A DNA stretch of 64,000 nt from Corallococcus soli (GTDB taxonomy: Bacteria > Myxococcota > Myxococcia > Myxococcales > Myxococcaceae): positions 620,001-684,000 of the forward strand of contig NZ_JAAIYO010000003.1 of the NCBI RefSeq assembly GCF_014930455.1, written 5' to 3'. Numbering within the stretch: position 1 is the first letter of the stretch; the number at the start of each line of letters is the position of its first letter. Below the pieces are notes generated by a model. The model worked only from the letters and a program-made list of their open reading frames with translations. It ran no database searches and was not told the DNA's origin. A program made the position numbers and the translations under genes. Shown in pieces: positions 9,767 through 19,683 of the stretch.

Positions 9767-10422
9767 GGAGCGTAGGTCCGGGGTTTGAGTCGTTTCGACA
9801 CGGCCCAGGTCGTCAGGGCCAGGAGCGCCCAGGCGCCCAGGTGATATGCGGCCACGTGTCCGGCACCCTGTTCGCAGGCCAGCTCGCCCACGAACGCGCC
9901 CACCGTGCCCGCCGCCAGTCCCGCCACCACCGCGCGCAGCGGATCAAAGGCCGCCTGGCGCAGCACCACCAACCCCACGACCAGAGGCACCAGCGCCATC
10001 CCCACATGGCCCGCGGTGCAGACCCAGGGGGGAAGGTTGGACGGGCCCAGGGGCGTCGCCCGGGTGAGCACCAGCAGCGCCGCGCTCACCGCCGCCATCC
10101 CCACGCCCACCCACCGCAGCGGACGCCGACGTGGCGCCAGCGCGCCCCAGGAACACACCGCGCTCGTGGACAGCAGCAGCGCCAGCATGGGGGCGCGGCC
10201 CAGCAGCGCTGGACCCGAGGCCTGTCCCAGCGCCAGGAGCACCCCCGTCATCAAGAGCGCCATGCCCGCGGACGCGGCGAACAACCGCACCGCCTGCGAA
10301 CGCCAGCGACGCACCGGCTGCCCCAGGGACAGCTCCGCGCGCGACGCCGCGAGCGCGCGCTCCAGCGCCCGGGGATCCAACCGGGGCGGGGGCGAAGACA
10401 GGGGATCGGAAGGGGCGGACAT
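9763..10422 (-). CDS. NrsF/DUF1109-like anti-sigma membrane protein
   Basis: A 219-residue protein with a soluble N-terminus containing LGQPVRRW and then six hydrophobic segments. The last pair (VVAGLAAGTVGAFVGELACEQ...HLGAWALLALTTWAVSKRL) closely resembles the C-terminal part of NrsF/DUF1109 proteins. NrsF-type proteins hold ECF sigma factors at the membrane and release them under oxidative or other stress. The gene overlaps the end of the upstream ECF sigma gene in a TGATG junction, implying translational coupling. Family assignment rests on the six-helix layout and partner gene. Confidence 0.75.
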   Translation of the reverse strand: MSAPSDPLSSPPPRLDPRALERALAASRAELSLGQPVRRWRSQAVRLFAASAGMALLMTGVLLALGQASGPALLGRAPMLALLLSTSAVCSWGALAPRRRPLRWVGVGMAAVSAALLVLTRATPLGPSNLPPWVCTAGHVGMALVPLVVGLVVLRQAAFDPLRAVVAGLAAGTVGAFVGELACEQGAGHVAAYHLGAWALLALTTWAVSKRLKPRTYAP

Positions 10423-10973
10423 CAGACCTCCTCCAGCCCGCCGAGCAGCTCGCGCAGCTTCTCGTAACCCCGGTGCGCCCGCAGCCGCGCCGCGCCCGCG
10501 CGGATGCCGCGCATCTCCGCGATCTCCTCGAAGGACCAACCCTCCAGCTTGCTCAGCACCACCGCCTCGCGCTGCTCCAGGGGCAGCTGCTGGAGCGCGT
10601 CCTCGATGCGCCGGCGCAGCACCGGGTCGCTTTCGGGCGCGGGCACCGACGTCAGGCCTTCGGGCGGCGCGTGCGCATGAGCATCCACGTGCTGCTGGTG
10701 CCGCAGGGCATCGCGGGCCGCGTTCGCCGCGATGGTGAGCAGCCAGGGGGTGAAGCGCGTGCCCGGCTCGTAGCGACCCCGAGCGCGGATGACCGACAGG
10801 AATGTCGTCTGCATGAGGTCCTCCGCCAACGGTCCATCCCTCACCATGCGCGCCAGGAACCCGTGCACACGTCCGGCGTGTCGGCCGAAGAGCGCCTCGA
10901 AAGCCGAGTGGTCTCCCTGACAGAACAGGTCCATGAGTGCTTCGTCCGTGACGCTCCCCATCGTCTGGCTCAC
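10422..10973 (-). CDS. ECF-family RNA polymerase sigma factor
   Basis: A 183-residue sigma-70 factor of the ECF type. Region 2 reads DEALMDLFCQGDHSAFEALFGRH...AEDLMQTTFLSVIRARGRYEPGTRFTPWLLTIAANAARD. Region 4 reads LQQLPLEQREAVVLSKLEGWSFEEIAEMRGIRAGAARLRAHRGYEKLRELL. I chose the GTG at 10973 because AGGAGG stands 7 bases before it; the ATG at 10961 is too far from any ribosome site. The next gene is an NrsF-like anti-sigma overlapping its stop, so the pair is probably autoregulated and responds to an envelope or oxidative signal. No target promoter could be identified here. Confidence 0.93.
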   Translation of the reverse strand: MSQTMGSVTDEALMDLFCQGDHSAFEALFGRHAGRVHGFLARMVRDGPLAEDLMQTTFLSVIRARGRYEPGTRFTPWLLTIAANAARDALRHQQHVDAHAHAPPEGLTSVPAPESDPVLRRRIEDALQQLPLEQREAVVLSKLEGWSFEEIAEMRGIRAGAARLRAHRGYEKLRELLGGLEEV

Positions 10974-11149
10974 GGACGGCCCTCCTCGGAATTCGTTTCC
11001 GGATGCGGACGGTTGATGTTCTGGGCGTTCCAAGGGCTTGAAACCACTGGCCCGCAGGAAGCCCGCGACAGGGGGATCCTTTCCCCGATGCGACCGGCTA
11101 GTGTCGCGCGCCTTTCCGGTTCCCTCGCGTTTTCCCACTCCGAGCGCAC

Positions 11150-11686
11150 ATGTCCCCGGCCGAGGTCGTCATCCAGAACACGTTGTTCGAGTCGCTCCTG
11201 CGCTGCGTCCGGATGGACGCGTCGCTGCGGGAGCGCCTGGCCGCGGCCGGGTACGACGCGGACAAGCCCCGCGCCTCCTATCCGGCCTCGGTGTTCCTGC
11301 GGTGCCAGAACCTGGTGCTCGCGTATGCCTACGGGGGCCGCTCCCCCCAGGAGGCCCTGCGGCAGATGGGGCGCGACCTGGTGCGGGGCTACTTCGAGAC
11401 GCTGGTGGGCAAGGTGGTGAACATGGCCCTGCGGGTGGCCGGCCCGGAGCGCGCGATGAAGCGGGTGGCGCTGAGCTTCCGCTCGGTGATGGAGCCGGTG
11501 GAGATCCAGTCCGTGGAGTTGGCGCCCAAGGACTGGCGGGTGACGTTCCAGGGCTACCCCTTCCCGGCGGAAGCGGCGGCGGGCTGCTGTGAAGAGGCCC
11601 TGCGTCAGTCCGGGGCCGCGATGCCCACGGTGGCGCTGGAAAGTGACACCGGCACGGGCCGCTTCGAACTGCGCATCCGTTGGTAG
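11150..11686 (+). CDS. DUF2378 (TIGR02265) myxobacterial family protein
   Basis: A 178-residue protein with the family features: VIQNTLFESLLR near the start, a central YPASVFLRCQNLVLAYAYGGRSPQEALRQMGRDLVRGYFETLVGKV, and a C-terminal strand region ending GRFELRIRW. TIGR02265/DUF2378 is a paralogous family greatly expanded in myxobacteria, so this supports the taxonomic call. The biochemical function is not known to me. It is divergent from the ECF sigma operon with about 175 bases between them. Confidence 0.85.
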   Translation: MSPAEVVIQNTLFESLLRCVRMDASLRERLAAAGYDADKPRASYPASVFLRCQNLVLAYAYGGRSPQEALRQMGRDLVRGYFETLVGKVVNMALRVAGPERAMKRVALSFRSVMEPVEIQSVELAPKDWRVTFQGYPFPAEAAAGCCEEALRQSGAAMPTVALESDTGTGRFELRIRW

Positions 11687-11761
11687 GACGTCGGTGTGCA
11701 CGCGGCAACGGTGGTCATCATCCTTCCACCGAGGCATGGCTGAATGCGCTATGAGGGCCCC

Positions 11762-12250
11762 ATGAAAATCGGCAAGGACAGCGTTGTCGCCATTGATTAC
11801 AAACTGCACCTCGGTGACGGGGTCGTGGTGGATGAGAGCGAGGCGGGAGATCCGCTCGTCTACCTGCACGGCTACGAGGAGATCGTCCCCGGCCTGGAGA
11901 AGGCCCTGGAGGGCAAGGCCGCCGGTGAGTCGCTGAAGGCGACCGTCTCCGCGGCGGACGGCTACGGGGACTACGATCCGGAAGGCGTGGAGGAAGTTCC
12001 TCGCACCGAGTTCCCCGAGGACCTGGAGATCAAGGCCGGCGGCATCCTGAGCGCCACGGATCCGGACGGGGACGAGGTCGACTTCCTGGTGAAGGAAGTG
12101 AAGAAGGACACCGTGCTGGTGGACTTCAATCACCCCTTCGCCGGCAAGGAGCTGCACTTCGAGGTCACCATCAAGGAAGTGCGCGCGGCGACGCCCGAGG
12201 AGCTCGAGCACGGCCACGCGCACGGCCCCGGCGACGACCACGATCACTGA
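11762..12250 (+). CDS. slyD: FKBP-type peptidyl-prolyl isomerase SlyD
   Basis: A 162-residue SlyD: FKBP half-domains (DYKLHLGDGVVVDESEAGDPLVYLHGYEEIVPGLEKALEG) around an inserted-flap domain, followed by VDFNHPFAGKELHFEVTIKEVR and a His-rich tail (HGHAHGPGDDHDH). SlyD is a cytosolic prolyl isomerase and chaperone; the His tail binds nickel and other metals in the E. coli protein. The ATG at 11762 aligns with the family start; an ATG at 11744 would add six residues. The gene overlaps the opposing DEAD-box helicase gene by 7 bases at the 3' end. Confidence 0.95.
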   Translation: MKIGKDSVVAIDYKLHLGDGVVVDESEAGDPLVYLHGYEEIVPGLEKALEGKAAGESLKATVSAADGYGDYDPEGVEEVPRTEFPEDLEIKAGGILSATDPDGDEVDFLVKEVKKDTVLVDFNHPFAGKELHFEVTIKEVRAATPEELEHGHAHGPGDDHDH

Positions 12251-13518
12251 CGGTCGGGGCCCTTCGGTCGGGCCTTGCCGTGGGAGCGGGCATGGCGCCC
12301 GGGCGTCGCATCAGGTGCCCGGGTGGAGCGGCCATGGCCCGCCTGGGGCGGCCCCGGGTCGCGCTGCTTCGCGAGGAACGCCTCCATCTCCTTGCGGAAG
12401 ATGGGGTTCTTGCGAGGCACGTCCGCGAGCGGCAGCTCCTGGCGGATGATGCTTTCAATGTCGCGCAGCGTGCGGCGCTCCACGTCCAGCGCGAACAGTG
12501 ACGCCCGCCCGCTGGCCTCCGCGCGAGCGGTGCGGCCGATGCGGTGCACGTAGTCCTCCGGCCCATGCGGGATGTCCAGGCTGATGACGTGGCCGATGTC
12601 GTCCACGTCCAGGCCGCGCGCGGCGAGGTCGGTGGCCACGAGGCAGCGGTACTGGCCCCGGCGGAAGCCCTCCAGCGCCTGCTTGCGCTGGGCCTGCGTG
12701 CGGCCCGCGTGCAGCGCGGCGGACTTGTGGCCCGCGGCCGCCAGCAGCTCCTTCATCTTGTCCGCGCGGGCCTGGGTGCGCACGAACACGAGCGCGCTCG
12801 CCTGATCCTCCGCGAGCAGCGTGAGCAGCAGCGGCCACTTCTCCTCGGGCTTCACCATGTACAGGTGCTGCTCCGCGCGCGCCGCGGGCGTCCCGCTGGG
12901 CGTCACCTCCACGCGCACGGGCTTGTTGAGCGCGCGCTGGCCGAAGCGGGCCACGTCCGCGCCCAGCGTCGCGGAGAACAGCAGGGTCTGGTGCTTGCGC
13001 GGCAGCGCCTGGAGGATCTGGTTGATCTGCGGCAGGAAGCCCATGTCCAGCATCCGGTCCGCCTCATCCAGCACCAGCGTGCGGATGTGCGACAGGTTCA
13101 CGGCCTTGATGCCCAGCAGGTCCACCAGCCGGCCCGGCGTCGCCACGATGAGGGTGGGGCGCTCCTTCAGCTCCGCCACCTGGGCGTTCATGTCCTCGCC
13201 GCCGATGATGGTGATGGGCAGCACGCGCCGGGGCTCGCCGAAGAAGCGGGCCTGTTCGGCCACCTGCTGCACCAGCTCCCGCGTGGGGGCCAGGATGAGG
13301 CCCAGCGTGCCGCGCTCCCCCGCGAAGCGTTCAATCATGGGGAGCAGGTAGGCGGCGGTCTTGCCGGTACCGGTGGCCGCGCAGCCGATGACGTCACGGC
13401 CGGACAGCGCGGGCGGGATGGCCTGCGCCTGGATGGGCGTGGGGGTACCGAAGCGGGCGCGCTTCACCGCACCCAGCGTTTCGGGGGACAGGCCCAGGGA
13501 CTTGAAGGTTGCACTCAT
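12244..13518 (-). CDS. DEAD-box ATP-dependent RNA helicase (RhlE-like)
   Basis: A 424-residue helicase with the full set of motifs: Q motif FGTPTPIQ, Walker A ATGTGKT (residues 48-54), PTRELVQQ, GGxD-type GGED, TPGR, DEAD, SAT, FVRT, TDLAARGLD and HRIGRTAR. The basic C-terminal extension (about 60 residues, rich in Arg, His, Pro and Gly) is typical of RhlE/DbpA-like accessory tails that hold RNA. It likely acts in rRNA processing or RNA decay. The ATG at 13518 has GGGAGG nine bases ahead. Convergent with slyD. Confidence 0.95.
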   Translation of the reverse strand: MSATFKSLGLSPETLGAVKRARFGTPTPIQAQAIPPALSGRDVIGCAATGTGKTAAYLLPMIERFAGERGTLGLILAPTRELVQQVAEQARFFGEPRRVLPITIIGGEDMNAQVAELKERPTLIVATPGRLVDLLGIKAVNLSHIRTLVLDEADRMLDMGFLPQINQILQALPRKHQTLLFSATLGADVARFGQRALNKPVRVEVTPSGTPAARAEQHLYMVKPEEKWPLLLTLLAEDQASALVFVRTQARADKMKELLAAAGHKSAALHAGRTQAQRKQALEGFRRGQYRCLVATDLAARGLDVDDIGHVISLDIPHGPEDYVHRIGRTARAEASGRASLFALDVERRTLRDIESIIRQELPLADVPRKNPIFRKEMEAFLAKQRDPGPPQAGHGRSTRAPDATPGRHARSHGKARPKGPDRQ

Positions 13519-13624
13519 GCCCCCACGCCTCCCACGTCCGGGGCGGAGAGGGAAGGGGATTGACATCCAGGCAGGCGCGCCCCGGGGGCTCCGGGGCGGA
13601 CCCGGCAGCCCCTGGGACGCCTTT

Positions 13625-14472
13625 TCAGCCCGCGTTCAGGGCCGCGCCGTGGTGGCGCAGGTGGTCTTCCATGAACGTGGCGACGAAGTAGTAGCCGTGG
13701 TCGTAGCCGTCCTGCATGCGCAGCGTGAGGGGCTGGCCCGCCGCGTCGCAGGCGTCCTTGAGGAAGGACGGGTGGAGCTGATCCGGCAGGAACTTGTCCT
13801 TCGTCCCCTGGTCCACGAGCAGCGCCGGCACGCGCTTGCCGGAGCGGAGCAGCTCGGTGGCGTCGTACTCGCGCCATGTCTGCTCATCCGGGCCCAGGTA
13901 GCCGCCGAAGGCCTTCTTGCCCCAGGGGCTGCGGATGGGGGCGCCAATGGGGGCGAACGCGGACACGGAGCGGTAGCGGCCGGGATTGCGCAGCGCCGTG
14001 ACGAGCGCGCCGTGCCCTCCCATGGAGTGGCCGAAGATGCCCTCGCGGTCCATGCGCGCGGGGAAGTGCGCGCCGATGATGCCGGGCAGCTCCTTCGTGA
14101 CGTACGTGCCCATGCGGTAGCGCGCGCTCCACGGCGCCTGGGTGGCGTCCAGGTAGAAGCCCGCCCCGGTGCCGAAGTCCCAGTCGGTGTCCTCGCCCGG
14201 GATGCCCGCGCCGCGCGGGCTGGTGTCCGGCGCCACGAGCATCAGGCCCAGCTCCGCCGCCACGCGCTGCGCGCCGCCCTTGGTGGGGAAGGTCTCCTCG
14301 GTGCAGGTGAGGCCCGCCAGGTAGTACAGGACGGGCACCTTGCCGTGCTTCGCCTGGGGCGGGGTGTAGACGCTGAAGCGCATCTCTCCGCCGCAGGCTT
14401 CGGACGCGTGCTTCCAGAAGGACTGCGTCCCCCCGAAGCACGCGTGCTCACTGACGAGCGTGGGGGCCGCGC

Positions 14473-14476
<4 letters not shown>
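13625..14476 (-). CDS. fghA: S-formylglutathione hydrolase
   Basis: A 283-residue esterase-D family protein. LYYLAGLTCTEETF supplies the oxyanion region, GHSMGGHGA the nucleophile Ser, LLVDQGTKDKFL the Asp and GYDHGYYF the His. It hydrolyses S-formylglutathione to formate and glutathione, the second step of glutathione-dependent formaldehyde removal. Its ATG overlaps the stop of the class III alcohol dehydrogenase gene (ATGA), so the two enzymes of the pathway are made from one coupled message. Length and motifs are normal for the family. Confidence 0.96.
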
Positions 14477-15585
<1,109 letters not shown>

Positions 15586-15687
15586 GGTGGGGCTCCAGGG
15601 GTTGGAAACGAAGAGTCCCCCCACTGTAGGAGCCACGCGCGGAGCCGGCTGTGAAAAGTGGGGGCTCCACGCATCGAGCGTCCGCCG

Positions 15688-16443
15688 CTACACGGAGATG
15701 AGGCCCTTGCGGATGCCCTCGGTGACGGCCTCCACGCGGTTCGTCACCTCCAGCTTCCGGTAGATGTGCTCCAGGTGCGTGCGGATGGTGGCCTTCGACA
15801 GGGTGAGCAGCCGGGCCGCCTCGCTGTTGGACACGCCCTTGGCGATGAGCTGGAGGATTTCGCGCTCGCGATCCGACAGGGGCTTGAGCAGCGGCTCCTG
15901 GGCCTCCTGGAGGGCGGACGCCGGGGAGGAGGCGGGCTCCGCGGCGGAGGGGGCCACGGCCAGCGGTTCGGTGGGCACGGGGTTGGAGTCCGGCTCCACG
16001 CGGAAGTGGCGCAAGAGGCGCCGCGCGAGGTTCGGCTGGATGACGGTGCCGCCGGCGCGGACCTCCTTGATGGCCTCCACGATCTTGTCCACCGTCGCGC
16101 CCTTGAGCAGGTAGCCGGACGCGCCCGCCTTCACGGCCTCCAGGACTTTGTCCTCCTCGTCGAAGATGGTGAAGATCAGGATCTCCATCTTCGGAAAGCG
16201 CGCCTTCACCTCGCGCGTGACGTCGATGCCGCTCATGCGCGGCAGGCCCAGATCCAACAGCAGCACGTCCGGCGCCGCGCGCTCCACCTCCTCCATGGCG
16301 GCCTCGCCGGACAGGGCGGTGCCCACGATGTCGATGTCCGGGTGGCCCTCGAACAGGCGCAGCTGGTTCTTCAGGATCTTGGTCTGGTCCTCCACGACGA
16401 ACACGCGGATGGGCAGGGGAGCGGCGGCAGGGGTCGGGTCCAC
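15688..16443 (-). CDS. NarL/FixJ-type response regulator
   Basis: A 251-residue regulator. The receiver domain (about residues 12-128) has paired acids in VVEDQ, the phospho-Asp in LLLDLGLP, Thr in ILIFTIF and Lys in YLLKGA. An Ala/Pro/Glu-rich linker of roughly 45 residues follows, then a LuxR-type HTH (SDREREILQLIAKGVSNSEAARLLTLSKATIRTHLEHIYRKL). The start is a GTG at 16443. The gene follows its likely partner histidine kinase by 20 bases and is the clear output of that pair. The linker is longer than the usual NarL hinge. Target genes unknown. Confidence 0.95.
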   Translation of the reverse strand: MDPTPAAAPLPIRVFVVEDQTKILKNQLRLFEGHPDIDIVGTALSGEAAMEEVERAAPDVLLLDLGLPRMSGIDVTREVKARFPKMEILIFTIFDEEDKVLEAVKAGASGYLLKGATVDKIVEAIKEVRAGGTVIQPNLARRLLRHFRVEPDSNPVPTEPLAVAPSAAEPASSPASALQEAQEPLLKPLSDREREILQLIAKGVSNSEAARLLTLSKATIRTHLEHIYRKLEVTNRVEAVTEGIRKGLISV

Positions 16444-16463
16444 GGGGCGGGGCTCCGGGTGCG

Positions 16464-17756
16464 TCAGGCAGAGAGACAGGGAAGGGAAAAGGCCACCTGG
16501 GCGCCAGCGCCGGGCGCCGAGTCCACCACGATGGAACCACCGAGCTTCATCGCCCGCTCACGCATGTTGAGCAGGCCGTAGTGTCCGCGCGGCGTGCGGC
16601 CCGGGTCGAAGCCCTTGCCGTTGTCGCGCACCACCAGGTGCACGCCCTCGGCGCTGAAGTCCAGGCGCACCTGGACCTCCTTGGCCTCGGCGTGCTTCGC
16701 GGCGTTGGACAGGCACTCCTGGAGGATGCGGAAGAGGGCCAGCTGCGCGTCCGGAGGAAGCTTGCGCGTGATGCCGGTGCGCTCGAAGCGGATCTCCTGG
16801 CCGGTGCGGTCGCGGAACGTCTTGACGTAGTCCTCCAGCCCCTGCGCCAGCTCGAAGTCGTCGCGCATCATCCGCAGGTTGCGGCGCAGCTCCTCGATGG
16901 ACTCCTCCGCGGTGGCCTTCATCTCGCGGATCTCCGAGCGCAGCCCGTCGTCCTCGCGCGCCATGGCCATGTTCAGGATGTACTCCGCCTGGATGATCAT
17001 GGAGGAGAGGGACGCGCCCAGGCCGTCGTGGATCTCCCGCGCCAGTCGGTTGCGCTCCTCCACCACGGCCAGCTCCTTCAAGTCCCCCTGCAGGGAGACC
17101 ACCTCGCGGTGCGCGGTGGCCTCGCGCTCGTTCAGGTACACGAGCACGTAGACGATGATGAAGTTGAGGCCCAGGTACCAGAGCAGCGTGAGCAGCTCCA
17201 CCGCCGTCACGGACCGGTCCAACAGCAGGTCCAACCGCGTGGTGACGGGCAGCGCCAGGAGCGGCGGCAGGATGGCCAGCGGCTTGGGGAAGAGGATGGC
17301 GAACAGCGTGGTGAACAACAGCTGCGTCGCCAGCAGCGGACTCTGCAGGCCGCCGCCCACCTGGGGCCGGGCGATGAGCACCACGGTGATGAGCAGATCG
17401 AAGCAGAGCGTGAGGTACGTCACCCACCGGCCCGCCTTCGGGTGGTCGATGACGAGCAGGTTCGCGACGCTGTAGAGCAGCATCGCGAAGTAGCCCACGA
17501 AGGAGATGGGGCCGCTGAAGCCGAAGTAGCCGCTCCACGCGGGCACCGCGAGGATGAGCAGGCCCAGGGTGAGGAACATCATCCGCGCGTAGAACAGGGC
17601 GCGGGCCCGGGCGACGAAGCGGTCCTGCTCCCAGGAGGCCGCCGCCTGCTCCGCGGACACGTTGTCCGTGAGGTTGCGGCGCTCCAGGACGGCGCGGACG
17701 CGGGCCCGCAGGTCGTGGGCCGGGTGCTGCTCGCCGTCTCTCAGCTCGCTGTCCAT
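16464..17756 (-). CDS. NarX/DegS-type membrane sensor histidine kinase
   Basis: A 430-residue kinase with a cytoplasmic N-terminus, about six hydrophobic segments (residues 58-200), a short coiled region, then a HisKA_3 dimerisation domain (ERNRLAREIHDGLGASLSSM, phospho-His in REIHDGLG) and a HATPase_c domain (N box QECLSNAAKHA, G1 DNGKGFD, G2 GHYGLLNMRERA). There is no extracellular sensor loop of size, so it probably senses through its membrane helices. It is followed after 20 bases by a NarL-type regulator. Signal unknown. Confidence 0.95.
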   Translation of the reverse strand: MDSELRDGEQHPAHDLRARVRAVLERRNLTDNVSAEQAAASWEQDRFVARARALFYARMMFLTLGLLILAVPAWSGYFGFSGPISFVGYFAMLLYSVANLLVIDHPKAGRWVTYLTLCFDLLITVVLIARPQVGGGLQSPLLATQLLFTTLFAILFPKPLAILPPLLALPVTTRLDLLLDRSVTAVELLTLLWYLGLNFIIVYVLVYLNEREATAHREVVSLQGDLKELAVVEERNRLAREIHDGLGASLSSMIIQAEYILNMAMAREDDGLRSEIREMKATAEESIEELRRNLRMMRDDFELAQGLEDYVKTFRDRTGQEIRFERTGITRKLPPDAQLALFRILQECLSNAAKHAEAKEVQVRLDFSAEGVHLVVRDNGKGFDPGRTPRGHYGLLNMRERAMKLGGSIVVDSAPGAGAQVAFSLPCLSA

Positions 17757-17846
17757 GCGCCCGGCAGCTTACGGGACCTTCCCCAGGGAGCGGAATTCCC
17801 GGAGCCGATAGGTCGGCTCCCTGCCGGGCGAGGACGTGGGCAGGCG

Positions 17847-18263
17847 CTACTTGCTGGCGCCACCGGTCACGCAGGCCTTCTTCGCGTCCGGGTGCTTCGC
17901 GAAGACGAACTCCATCCGGTCGCGGGACTCGCCGGTGCGCTCGTCGAACAGGGGCGTGCCGCCCGCGTACATGGTGCCCTCCTTGCTGCCGTAGCGGTCC
18001 AGCCGGTGGGACGTGAGCCAGCCGTCCACGCAGGACTCCAGGGCCAGCCGGTCGCTGGCGCCCGAGTCGACGCTGGAGGCGGCGGTGGCGCCGGAGTCGG
18101 GCGTCCCGGCCTCGGCGGTCGCCGGGGAGGGAGCGGCCTGGAGCTCCTCGCGGGCGGTGCCCGTCTGGGTGGCGGCGTCCGGGCTCTCGCCGGTGTTCTT
18201 GTGGCAGCCGACAGCCAGGGACAGGAGGGTGGAAAACACGAGCGCGCCGGTCAGGTTTTTCAT
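17847..18263 (-). CDS. Hypothetical lipoprotein
   Basis: A 138-residue protein with a signal peptide and lipobox (LAVGC, Cys at residue 20). An Ala/Ser/Asp-rich linker of about 50 residues follows, then a small C-terminal domain containing two Cys (LESCVDGWL and KKACVTGG) that could form a disulfide. No family recognised. It stands alone between the histidine kinase and the divergently transcribed E1-like gene. Confidence 0.75.
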   Translation of the reverse strand: MKNLTGALVFSTLLSLAVGCHKNTGESPDAATQTGTAREELQAAPSPATAEAGTPDSGATAASSVDSGASDRLALESCVDGWLTSHRLDRYGSKEGTMYAGGTPLFDERTGESRDRMEFVFAKHPDAKKACVTGGASK

Positions 18264-18397
18264 ATGTCCTGGCAGTTGAGGGCCGCTTGCGACGGCGGCG
18301 GTGGCGACAACGGGTGTGAAGGCTTCGGGAACGTCCCGGAGACAGGACGCGGGGTCGCGGCACCATATTCGTTCGCTCCTCGCGGAGCACCAGTCCC

Positions 18398-19174
18398 ATG
18401 CACGGCCACGCCGATACCGACCACCACGCGCGCATCCCCCACGCCACCCGCATCGAGCGCTCCCGCGTGCTGGTGGTGGGGGCGGGCGGTCTGGGCTGTC
18501 CGGCGTCGCTGGCGTTGGCGCAGGGCGGCGTGGGCCACCTGACCCTGGTGGATCCGGACCGGGTGGACGTGACGAACCTGCACCGCCAGCTCTGGCACCG
18601 CGCCGGGGACGTGGGCCGCTTCAAGGCCGAGTCCGCCGCCGCCGGCCTGCTGCGCGCCTTCCCTGCCTTGAGCGTGGAGGCCCTGCCGGAACGGCTGGAC
18701 GCGAACAACGCGGAGGCGCTCTTCCGCGCGCACGACCTGGTCGTGGACGCCACGGACGGGGTGGCCACCAAGTTCTTCCTGTCGGACGCGGCGGTGCTCA
18801 CCGGCGTGCCCCTGGTGTACGGCGGCGTGCTGCGCATGCAGGGGCAGGCCCTGCGCATCGACCCGGGCGGGCCGTGCCTGCGCTGCCTCTATGAGGACGT
18901 GCCCGCGGCGGACGCGGTGCCCACCTGCGCGCAGGCGGGCGTGCTGGGCTCGATGGCGGGGCTCATCGGCGCGGTGCAGGCGCTGCTCGCGCTGGAGCTG
19001 CTGGCGGGCGCGGCCGGCCGGACGCGGGGCGAGGCGACGCTGCACGTGCTCGATGGCGCGACGCTGGAGGGGCGCACGGTGAAGGTGACGCGCGCGCCGG
19101 ACTGCCCGGGGTGCGGCATCCAGTCGCTGCCCCCGTTCCCCTCGTCCCAGGAGGACACCGCATGCCCGACGTGA
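18398..19174 (+). CDS. ThiF/MoeB/HesA-type E1-like adenylyltransferase (complete ATP site)
   Basis: A 258-residue E1-like enzyme. It has the nucleotide loop GAGGLG (residues 28-33), VDPDRVDVTNLHRQ (Asp52, Asp54, Arg63, Gln64), Lys76, and the Asp pair in VDATDG (117, 120). Zinc pairs are C160xxC163 and C236xxC239, and the Cys177 region is TCAQAGVLG. All adenylation residues are present. Unusually it begins almost directly with the Rossmann strand: the N-terminal arm with the RYxRQ motif of MoeB/ThiF is missing. No rhodanese domain is attached. It overlaps the following tusA-like gene by 13 bases and heads a five-gene sulfur-carrier operon. It should adenylate the C-terminal Gly of the adjacent ThiS-like protein. 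Confidence 0.9.
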   Translation: MHGHADTDHHARIPHATRIERSRVLVVGAGGLGCPASLALAQGGVGHLTLVDPDRVDVTNLHRQLWHRAGDVGRFKAESAAAGLLRAFPALSVEALPERLDANNAEALFRAHDLVVDATDGVATKFFLSDAAVLTGVPLVYGGVLRMQGQALRIDPGGPCLRCLYEDVPAADAVPTCAQAGVLGSMAGLIGAVQALLALELLAGAAGRTRGEATLHVLDGATLEGRTVKVTRAPDCPGCGIQSLPPFPSSQEDTACPT

Positions 19175-19401
19175 CGGCGACGTTGGACATCACCCGTGAG
19201 GTGTGTCCGATGACCTACGTGCGCACGAAGTTGAAGCTGGAGTCGCTGCCCCCTGGCACGTTGCTGGAGGTGCTGCTCAAGGGCGAGGAGCCCCTGAAGA
19301 ACGTACCCCGGAGCGCGCGCGACGAGGGCCACGAGGTGGTGGCGCTGGAGCCGCGCGGCGATGGGACCCACAGGTTGCTGGTGCGAAAGCACGGGACGTG
19401 A
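19162..19401 (+). CDS. TusA-like sulfurtransferase
   Basis: A 79-residue TusA-family protein: LDITREVCPMTYVRTKLKLE with the active-site Cys15-Pro16, then a two-layer alpha/beta pattern with LPPGTLLEVLL and a C-terminal strand. TusA-type proteins accept persulfide sulfur on this Cys and hand it to a partner. The ATG at 19162 has AGGAGG 7 bases upstream and lies inside the end of the E1-like gene, giving tight coupling. In this setting it is the likely sulfur donor to the activated carrier, replacing the rhodanese domain found on many MoeB/MoeZ proteins; that role is inferred. Confidence 0.9.
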   Translation: MPDVTATLDITREVCPMTYVRTKLKLESLPPGTLLEVLLKGEEPLKNVPRSARDEGHEVVALEPRGDGTHRLLVRKHGT

Positions 19402-19403
19402 AC

Positions 19404-19676
19404 ATGGCCACGATTCGCATTCCCACCCCCATGCGCACCCTGACGCGCAACCAGTCCGAGGTGCAGGCCTCGGGCAGCACCGTGGGCGAGGTGCTGCGCG
19501 ACCTGGACGCGCGCTACCCCGGCATGGGTGCCCGGGTCTTCGACGAGCGCGGGGCGGTGCGCCGCTACGTGAACGTCTTCCTCAACGAGGAGGACGTGCG
19601 CGCGCTCCAGTCGCTGGAGACGCCGGTGAAGGACACGGACCGGCTCTCCCTCATCCCCGCCATGGCGGGAGGCTGA
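19404..19676 (+). CDS. MoaD/ThiS-family ubiquitin-fold sulfur carrier protein
   Basis: A 90-residue beta-grasp protein: MATIRIPTPMRTLT strand 1, VGEVLRDLDARYPGM helix, RYVNVFLNEEDVRAL strand and loop, and an exposed C-terminal Gly-Gly (LIPAMAGG, residues 89-90). It ends exactly at GG, so no processing is needed before activation. This is closest in style to CysO/MoaD-like carriers of amino-acid or cofactor sulfur pathways. It starts two bases after the tusA-like stop and is followed by a degenerate E1 and a JAMM hydrolase. The C-terminal Gly would be adenylated and converted to a thiocarboxylate. Confidence 0.92.
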   Translation: MATIRIPTPMRTLTRNQSEVQASGSTVGEVLRDLDARYPGMGARVFDERGAVRRYVNVFLNEEDVRALQSLETPVKDTDRLSLIPAMAGG

Positions 19677-19683
19677 GCGCGGC

